From: CALFUK01 sp964398295
GTDB taxonomy: Bacteria; Bacteroidota; Bacteroidia; Chitinophagales; Saprospiraceae
NCBI GenBank assembly: GCA_964398295.1
Contig: CAYNMW010000082.1
Location: forward strand, 1 to 20,414
DNA: 20,414 nucleotides
Reading direction: 5' to 3'
The notes under the pieces are model-generated. The model did not search any database. It was not told the DNA's origin and worked only from the letters and a program-made list of their open reading frames with translations. Every line of letters begins with the position of its first letter. Within the stretch, counting starts at the first letter, position 1. Positions 15,889 through 20,414 of the stretch are shown piece by piece. A program made the position numbers and the translations under genes.

Positions 15889-16794
15889 CTAAAACCCCGT
15901 TTTCTTCTTCGCATACTTAACTTTCGCATACTCGTATCCTTCGTGCCACCAGGCTTTCATTTCTCGAGGATCAAAGATGAAAGAATGTTCAGTCAATAAA
16001 CGAGGGGAAAAAATAAAATTAACCTTCACATCGTCATTATAGATGCTCTCCAAATGCCCAATCATTAAATCGTGTCTGCCTAATTGATAATTCATGAAGA
16101 GTAAGGCTCGAAGTAATACATCAAAGGCATTTTTAGTTTTTGCCTTTAAGACATGTTCATGTCGTGGAGACAGTACAATAACATCAATTTCTGTAGCTCC
16201 TAGATTGATTGCTTCTTCTATCGGAATGAAATTACCGAAGCCACCATCAGCATATTCATATCCATTTTTTTGAACGATGCTCATAAAAGGAACAAAACTT
16301 GAAGAGGCCCATAACCAATCCAAAAAGTCGTGGTATTCACAATCTTTGGCGTATTTATATTCGACTTTGTTTGTGCTAAGATTTGAGACGGTTACAACAA
16401 TATGTTTACCCGAGTTTTGAATTTGTTCAAAGTCTTCTTTGGAAATTGCATTTTCAATCGTCTTTCTAAGAGCAAGATGTTCTCCAAATGTTTTTTTGCG
16501 TTTGAGAAACATCTTAATCGTATTGAAATGATTGATTGATGTTGTTTTGTTACCGTATTTATCGTGTTTTGTTATGAATGGGCAAGTGCTGTAAATATCT
16601 TTTTGTCTGACATTCGTATATGTTTCTCTGACCTTGTCAACATTTCCAATAGACAGTTGAGGTACCAATAAACTTCCTGTAGATGTACCAACGAAAATGT
16701 CGTAGTTGTAATTTAAATCTTGGATCAAGTATTGACTAACACCTCCTGCAAACGCACCTTTTGACCCTCCTCCTGAAATTACCAAAGCCCTCAT
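15889..16794 (-). CDS. Patatin-like phospholipase
   Basis: A 301-residue patatin-fold lipid acyl hydrolase with a Ser-Asp dyad. The oxyanion loop SGGGSKGAFAGG is at 7-18, the nucleophile elbow GTSTG gives Ser38 (37-41 region), and Asp183 lies in YADGGFGN. No signal peptide is present, so it is probably cytoplasmic or membrane-associated. Several patatin-like proteins in bacteria cleave phospholipids or neutral lipids; the substrate here is unknown. It is transcribed away from the TonB-domain gene and ends just before the arginine operon leader. A short 11-base palindrome at 16867-16877 lies between the divergent genes. Confidence 0.92.
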   Translation of the reverse strand: MRALVISGGGSKGAFAGGVSQYLIQDLNYNYDIFVGTSTGSLLVPQLSIGNVDKVRETYTNVRQKDIYSTCPFITKHDKYGNKTTSINHFNTIKMFLKRKKTFGEHLALRKTIENAISKEDFEQIQNSGKHIVVTVSNLSTNKVEYKYAKDCEYHDFLDWLWASSSFVPFMSIVQKNGYEYADGGFGNFIPIEEAINLGATEIDVIVLSPRHEHVLKAKTKNAFDVLLRALLFMNYQLGRHDLMIGHLESIYNDDVKVNFIFSPRLLTEHSFIFDPREMKAWWHEGYEYAKVKYAKKKTGF

Positions 16795-16956
16795 TTAACT
16801 CAATGTCTTACTAGTTATTAACGTAGTTTAGAATTATGCAATGTAATTATTTATTTGCAAGGAGTAGAGATTATCTCCTGCACTTAACCATTAGTATTTT
16901 AGGTTTTGTGTGTCAAGCATTTTGAGACGATGCATGCTTTATTAGTTTGTATTCAT

Positions 16957-16964
16957 TAATTTTG
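16957..16964 (+). promoter_or_regulatory. Candidate -7 element of the TonB-domain gene
   Basis: TAATTTTG exactly matches TAnnTTTG, 16 bases before the start codon at 16981. No -33 TTTG at the expected spacing was found, so this is a weak call. Confidence 0.25.
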
Positions 16965-16980
16965 ATGAACAAGATTTCAC

Positions 16981-17451
16981 ATGGACAAAGACTCACGAGA
17001 TAAACGATTTGTAAGAAAACCATTTTATCCAGGTGGGAAAGAAGCTTACAGGAAGTTTATTACATCAAATCTCAACTATCCTGAAGAAGCATTACAGAAT
17101 AAAATAGAAGGTCAGGTGAGACTCAGATATGAGGTCAACTACAAGGGAGAAGTAACGGATGTAAAAGTATTGCGTTCGTTGGGCTATGGTTGTGATGAAG
17201 AAGCAACAAGAATTATCAAGCTATTACAATTTGAAGTGCCTAAAGGTCCACGAAAAGTAAAGGTCTTATTCCAGAAAACGGTTTCCATTAATTTCAAACT
17301 TCCTAAGCAAAAAGTGGTCACAAAAAAAATTGTTTCGAAAAAGCCAATGATCACGTCTGCCACCGCGATTTCATACTCGATTGTCCCTTCAAAAAAACTT
17401 GCCAAGGAAGAGAAGAAAAGTGCTTATCAGTATACCATTAAAATTGGGTGA
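16981..17451 (+). CDS. Soluble protein with TonB C-terminal domain
   Basis: The 156 residues contain a TonB C-terminal domain at about 14-108: NYPEEALQNKIEGQVRLRYE, GEVTDVKVLRSLGYGCDEEA and the closing FEVP strand. In full TonB proteins this domain contacts outer-membrane receptors, driven by an N-terminal membrane anchor and ExbBD. Here there is no hydrophobic anchor or proline-rich linker, and the first ten residues are charged, so it cannot span the envelope like TonB. A Lys-rich tail (about 109-148) follows. It may be a cytoplasmic partner or a fragment whose anchor was lost; the upstream 186 bases contain no in-frame membrane segment I could support. Function unknown. Confidence 0.8.
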   Translation: MDKDSRDKRFVRKPFYPGGKEAYRKFITSNLNYPEEALQNKIEGQVRLRYEVNYKGEVTDVKVLRSLGYGCDEEATRIIKLLQFEVPKGPRKVKVLFQKTVSINFKLPKQKVVTKKIVSKKPMITSATAISYSIVPSKKLAKEEKKSAYQYTIKIG

Positions 17452-17468
17452 TTTTACTAAAAGGATAT

Positions 17469-17494
17469 CTTGCACTTGACACTTGCACTTGACT
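17469..17494. repeat. Two-copy 13-base tandem repeat
   Basis: CTTGCACTTGACA at 17469-17481 is repeated at 17482-17494 with only the last base changed. It lies between the convergent TonB-domain and GH113-like genes. No function is evident. Confidence 0.85.
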
Positions 17495-17495
17495 C

Positions 17496-18638
17496 TTAAT
17501 CACTGTACTGCTTCCCATACCAGTCTTTTAACACATGGATAGCTTCTGTTCGCTGAGGTGTAAAATAAACCTTTGGTCTTTCGCCCCATTTTCGAACTCT
17601 TCTCAGCGAATCGAATCTTGCTTCTCTTGCTTTAAAGTATGTTGTAAAGTCGTTGTATTTATGAGTAGAATGAAACCATTTCCAAATAAAAAATCCATCT
17701 ATCCATGGTTCATGATATAAGGATTCAAACATAGCTTCGTATAAATTGATTTGTGTTTGATTCGACTGGACCACACTTTCCATTTCTAGATTTTGAGGCC
17801 AGGTCCAGGGTTTGATTGCAGAATCAGCTGTATTCTTGTACCCAATTTCTGTAAGTACAATTTTTTTCTGGTAGGTATCGGCTACCTTTTTCATCGCTTG
17901 TTTGTGCTTCTCCCAGCTTTTCACAAGGTCTGCTTTAGATGGGCTATCTGAGTGACTCAATGGAAAATAAGCTTGAATACCGATATAGTCAAGATCATCC
18001 CAAAATGTAATGTCTTCAAACTCTTTATACCAATTGGCAGCATAGGTTAATTCTCCATCATAGATATTCCTAATTTTACGAATGATAGCACGCCATTTTT
18101 CAGGATGAAGTTTGGTGGTCAAATGAAGTTCTGTGCCAATACACAATGCTTCGATGTCATGAGCTTGAGCCAGATTCGCATAATGCATGATCATAGTTTC
18201 ATAATTAGCAAACCATTTATTCCAATCTTCTTTGTTCTTCATTTTGAGATCAGATCGCCATTTTCCATTTGCTGATAGTATCCAAATGTGTGGTTTCAAC
18301 ATTACCTTGACCCCTTTCTCTTTAGCAATTTTAGTGGTGTGAATGAGTCCTCTGTCTGCCTCTCCCCACCATGCTCTGTCTGTATTGAGTTGTAATTCAG
18401 GGCTATAAATGTCTGGCTGCCAGGCAAATGGTGTTTGCGAAATCCAATTGCTGTTTACATTAGTTAGCTGATCAATATTATGATATGATATTGAGTCTCC
18501 ACCAACCCAACAAACACCTAATTTTGATGGATGATGATCTTCAGAAATGCTTGTTGCTTGATAGTGGTTTTCATCAGAGACTTTACAGTGCAGATAAATC
18601 AAACTGATGAATAGGAAACAAAATAAACTTCTAATCAC
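17496..18638 (-). CDS. Exported glycoside hydrolase, GH113-like
   Basis: This 380-residue protein has a hydrophobic N-terminus ending in a Cys (YLHC, Cys18), a possible but non-canonical lipobox. The body is a (beta/alpha)8 glycosidase of the GH113/clan GH-A type: KVMLKPHIWI (111-120), the acid/base Glu170 in IGTELHLTT, YIGIQAYFPLS (218-228), and the nucleophile Glu264 in VLTEIGY, plus a late GFFIWKWF strand. GH113 includes beta-mannanases; the substrate here is not assured. It begins with GTG directly after the MBL gene stop (TAAGTG), so the two are co-transcribed. No polysaccharide-utilisation (SusCD) genes are nearby. Confidence 0.75.
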   Translation of the reverse strand: MIRSLFCFLFISLIYLHCKVSDENHYQATSISEDHHPSKLGVCWVGGDSISYHNIDQLTNVNSNWISQTPFAWQPDIYSPELQLNTDRAWWGEADRGLIHTTKIAKEKGVKVMLKPHIWILSANGKWRSDLKMKNKEDWNKWFANYETMIMHYANLAQAHDIEALCIGTELHLTTKLHPEKWRAIIRKIRNIYDGELTYAANWYKEFEDITFWDDLDYIGIQAYFPLSHSDSPSKADLVKSWEKHKQAMKKVADTYQKKIVLTEIGYKNTADSAIKPWTWPQNLEMESVVQSNQTQINLYEAMFESLYHEPWIDGFFIWKWFHSTHKYNDFTTYFKAREARFDSLRRVRKWGERPKVYFTPQRTEAIHVLKDWYGKQYSD

Positions 18639-19535
18639 TTATGCTAATTTTTTTGACCAATATCTCATAATACCATGCAAGTCTGCTAACATAGCACCAC
18701 CATTCACAAACGTTTTCAATGATGCTTCATCCATGCCCTCGTTTCTAAAACGTTCTGATGCGTACTCAATAAATGGTTGTAATGCATCACTAGCAGATTT
18801 ACCACTTTCATAAAATGGTTTGATGAAATTAGAAAAACTTGTCAAGGCGTCTTTCATTTTTATCATTTGATCTTCAGGATTAGTGACCAAACCTCCATGT
18901 GTAACATAATATGTATCTAATTCTTCAATATTAAGCATTCTGTCGATCTGATTTATCCACAATTCAATATCAATGTCTGGCGGTGGAGTAGGAGGAATAA
19001 CGGGACCCTCTTTACGTTTTATGCCTGCTAAATCTCCTGCAAACAAAACGTTATCCAGTTGCCATGTAGTATGATGTTTTGCATGTCCAGGTGTATGCCA
19101 GCTCGTAAATGTCTTATCACCTATGAGCAATTTTTCGCCATCTTCAACTGTATGTAATTGATCAGCAGGGATCGGTTTAAGCGTGCCCCACATAGAATCC
19201 ATCATATCACCATAAATCATTTGAGCTGAAGAAAGCAGCCTGGATGGATCATGCATATGCTTATATCCAAGTGGATTTAAATATACTTGTGCCCCATGTT
19301 CGGCAAAGCACCAGGCACCACCGGCATGATCAAGATGTATATGCGTTAGGATGACATGTTTGACATCCTCGAATTTGTAGCCCAAATTTTCCAGACCTTT
19401 CGTCAGCGTTTTAATCGTTGAATGAGGCCCTGTTTCTACTACAATCGGGCCAACAGAGGATTCGATTAAAAAGGAGATTATTTCTAAATCTGCTCCTTTA
19501 TATTCGAGATCAATGCAGTGAATCTTATGCGCCAT
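18639..19535 (-). CDS. MBL-fold metallo-hydrolase
   Basis: I set the start at the ATG 19535; an upstream TTG at 19559 overlaps an exact -7 promoter element and is unlikely. The 298-residue protein has the metallo-beta-lactamase metal motif THIHLDH (His65, His67, Asp69, His70), His151 in TPGHAKH, bridging Asp168 in FAGDLAG, and His213 in YVTHGG. These bind two metal ions. It has no signal peptide and a C-terminal region with an all-helical extension. The hydrolysed substrate (thioester, lactone or other) cannot be read. It sits first in a two-gene unit with the GH113-like enzyme, with no gap between the genes. Confidence 0.9.
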   Translation of the reverse strand: MAHKIHCIDLEYKGADLEIISFLIESSVGPIVVETGPHSTIKTLTKGLENLGYKFEDVKHVILTHIHLDHAGGAWCFAEHGAQVYLNPLGYKHMHDPSRLLSSAQMIYGDMMDSMWGTLKPIPADQLHTVEDGEKLLIGDKTFTSWHTPGHAKHHTTWQLDNVLFAGDLAGIKRKEGPVIPPTPPPDIDIELWINQIDRMLNIEELDTYYVTHGGLVTNPEDQMIKMKDALTSFSNFIKPFYESGKSASDALQPFIEYASERFRNEGMDEASLKTFVNGGAMLADLHGIMRYWSKKLA

Positions 19536-19861
19536 ATGTATCCTGTTTGCTAACGACAAAAGTACTATAATTCCTACTCAGGATGTCTTTTATGAATCTT
19601 TGAATGACTTAAATTTTTTTGACAGAGGGATATTTATTTAATTTGTGCGCTCATATATTATTTAGATATAATGAATATCAGATTGAAAGTCAATTACTAG
19701 TAATATTGATTGAACAATACTGCGATAATATATTGATTCTTAGATAGTTAATTGAATTTTTAGCTATCTTCAAGCTTTAATTCCTAAGTAGTCATATCTG
19801 AATCAAGCAGGTTCGACTTTCCTGCACGATGTAAACCGAAAACATTAGAGTACACCCTGAT
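19536..19861. other. AT-rich intergenic stretch between divergent genes
   Basis: About 326 bases lie between the MBL start and the next plus-strand gene. I see the -7 element of the MBL gene at its left edge and otherwise AT-rich DNA without a supported gene. A GCAGG/CCTGC mini-hairpin at 19807-19825 is the only structure. Confidence 0.7.
19557..19564 (-). promoter_or_regulatory. Candidate -7 element of the MBL/GH113 pair
   Basis: TACTTTTG on the minus strand exactly matches TAnnTTTG and is the same eight bases as in the arginine operon promoter. It would start transcription near 19550, about 15 bases before the ATG at 19535. No good -33 TTG was found at 17-20 bases upstream. Confidence 0.42.
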
Positions 19862-20414
19862 ATGAAAAAGATTATTGTTAGCACACTTATTACCATTACT
19901 TCCGCGACTCTTCTGGTAGGTGTGATTCAACTGTTGAATAATCAGACAAATGTTCAGCAAATAGAATGCGTTCAAGATTTTACAATCGACTCAGAAAATG
20001 CTTTGGAAGCATTCAGCGGCTTTTTTCTTTTGCAAGCAGCTGAATTGGCAACTGCAGATGCAGAGAATAACGATCTGTGCATTATCAGAGGAATTGATTT
20101 TGATGCTGGTCCTGTATTGATTGGAGAAGATACACTTAGAATAGGGGGGCGGATCGCCTACAGACAAGCAAACAATTGTCAGGCAATTGGCGATACTGTA
20201 GTTAATAATAATGAAACCATTAGGTTTGTGATTTGCGAAAACTTATTAACGCTTTGTGATTCGGAGTTTGGCGATTTTGAAGTAGTTGTTCAAGAATTGG
20301 ATGATGATGTATTCGTAGAGCAATGTAGAGTGAATGTGACATTTCCCGTTTTTGTCGAAGGCATGATGATGGATACCACAATGATGATGGATACCACAAT
20401 GATGATGGATACCA
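19862..20414 (+). CDS. Exported Cys-containing protein with MMMDTT repeats, 3' end outside window
   Basis: An open frame starts at ATG 19862 and continues in frame to the window end (184 codons seen). The N-terminus (MKKIIVSTLITITSATLLVG) is a signal peptide or anchor. A domain with six cysteines (36, 73, 106, 125, 132, 155) and many acidic residues follows, with beta-like segments such as CIIRGIDF and RFVICENLL. From residue 168 it enters the tandem repeat MMMDTT, encoded by 18-base units. I do not recognise a family. The domain has an even Cys count, fitting disulfide bonds in an exported protein. The repeat looks like a linker that would lead to a further domain or C-terminus beyond the window. 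Confidence 0.8.
   Translation, partial: MKKIIVSTLITITSATLLVGVIQLLNNQTNVQQIECVQDFTIDSENALEAFSGFFLLQAAELATADAENNDLCIIRGIDFDAGPVLIGEDTLRIGGRIAYRQANNCQAIGDTVVNNNETIRFVICENLLTLCDSEFGDFEVVVQELDDDVFVEQCRVNVTFPVFVEGMMMDTTMMMDTTMMMDT
20363..20414 (+). repeat. In-frame 18-base tandem repeat coding for Met-rich MMMDTT
   Basis: ATGATGATGGATACCACA occurs at 20363-20380 and 20381-20398 without change, and 16 of 18 bases recur at 20399-20414, where the window ends. The unit is a multiple of three, so copy-number changes keep the reading frame. Total copy number is unknown. Confidence 0.95.

Noticed and set aside
16981..17451. Full TonB energy transducer
   Set aside because: Only the C-terminal domain is present; no membrane helix or proline-rich linker.
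19807..19825. GCAGGTTCGAC...CCTGC looked like the T-arm of a tRNA
   Set aside because: The loop would be 9 bases and no anticodon arm or acceptor stem can be built around it.
19784..19975. Minus-strand open frame of 63 codons
   Set aside because: It is a shadow of the plus-strand exported-protein gene starting at 19862, which has a convincing signal peptide and stays open to the window end.
1..20414. CRISPR array, insertion sequence or prophage
   Set aside because: No regularly spaced repeats, no transposase or integrase, and no phage gene was seen.

Overview
The window looks like chromosomal DNA from a Bacteroidota bacterium, most likely near Saprospiria/Saprospiraceae. The signs are: AT-rich DNA with almost no Shine-Dalgarno sequences; several exact matches to the Bacteroidota -7 promoter element TAnnTTTG; a subtilase ending in a type IX secretion (T9SS) sorting domain; a very long two-part signal peptidase I; a DUF1684 lipoprotein; and an arginine pathway that uses an N-acylornithine carbamoyltransferase. 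The lineage is inferred from gene content, not from a marker gene. There are no insertion sequences, CRISPR arrays or phage genes. The window reads as a housekeeping region with a few accessory loci.

Layout. Positions 1-56 hold the 5' part of a minus-strand tRNA-Arg(ACG). A plus-strand gene for a short BLUF blue-light photoreceptor follows (166-582). The minus strand then carries a cyclase-family hydrolase and a DoxX membrane protein in a two-gene operon (593-1782), a secreted T9SS subtilase (1825-3495), an overlapping pair of envelope proteins (a DUF1684 lipoprotein and a beta-propeller-like protein, 3590-5066), and lepB (5191-6771). A strong palindromic repeat lies between lepB and the propeller gene.

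The core of the window is a nine-gene arginine operon read right to left from 15637 to 6984: GNAT acyltransferase, argG, argC, argD, argF', a HAD phosphatase, argB, an M20 deacylase and argH. Most junctions overlap or nearly touch. Together they cover the route from glutamate through N-acyl-glutamate, N-acyl-ornithine and N-acyl-citrulline to arginine. Carbamoylation happens on the still-acylated ornithine and deacylation comes afterwards. The carbamoyltransferase has Ala92 at the position that separates acetyl- from succinyl-ornithine enzymes, which points to N-succinyl intermediates. The upstream region has a -7 element, an AT palindrome and two hairpins that could regulate the operon.

The right part holds a patatin-like lipase (minus), a soluble protein with a TonB C-terminal domain (plus), and an adjacent minus-strand pair: an MBL-fold hydrolase and a GH113-like glycoside hydrolase. 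The last feature is a plus-strand exported protein that starts at 19862 and runs off the window. It enters an 18-base tandem repeat coding for MMMDTT. I see no clearly new multi-gene system. The best leads are the arginine operon (specificity residue, embedded HAD enzyme, structured leader), the dispersed palindromic repeat and the Met-rich repeat protein.
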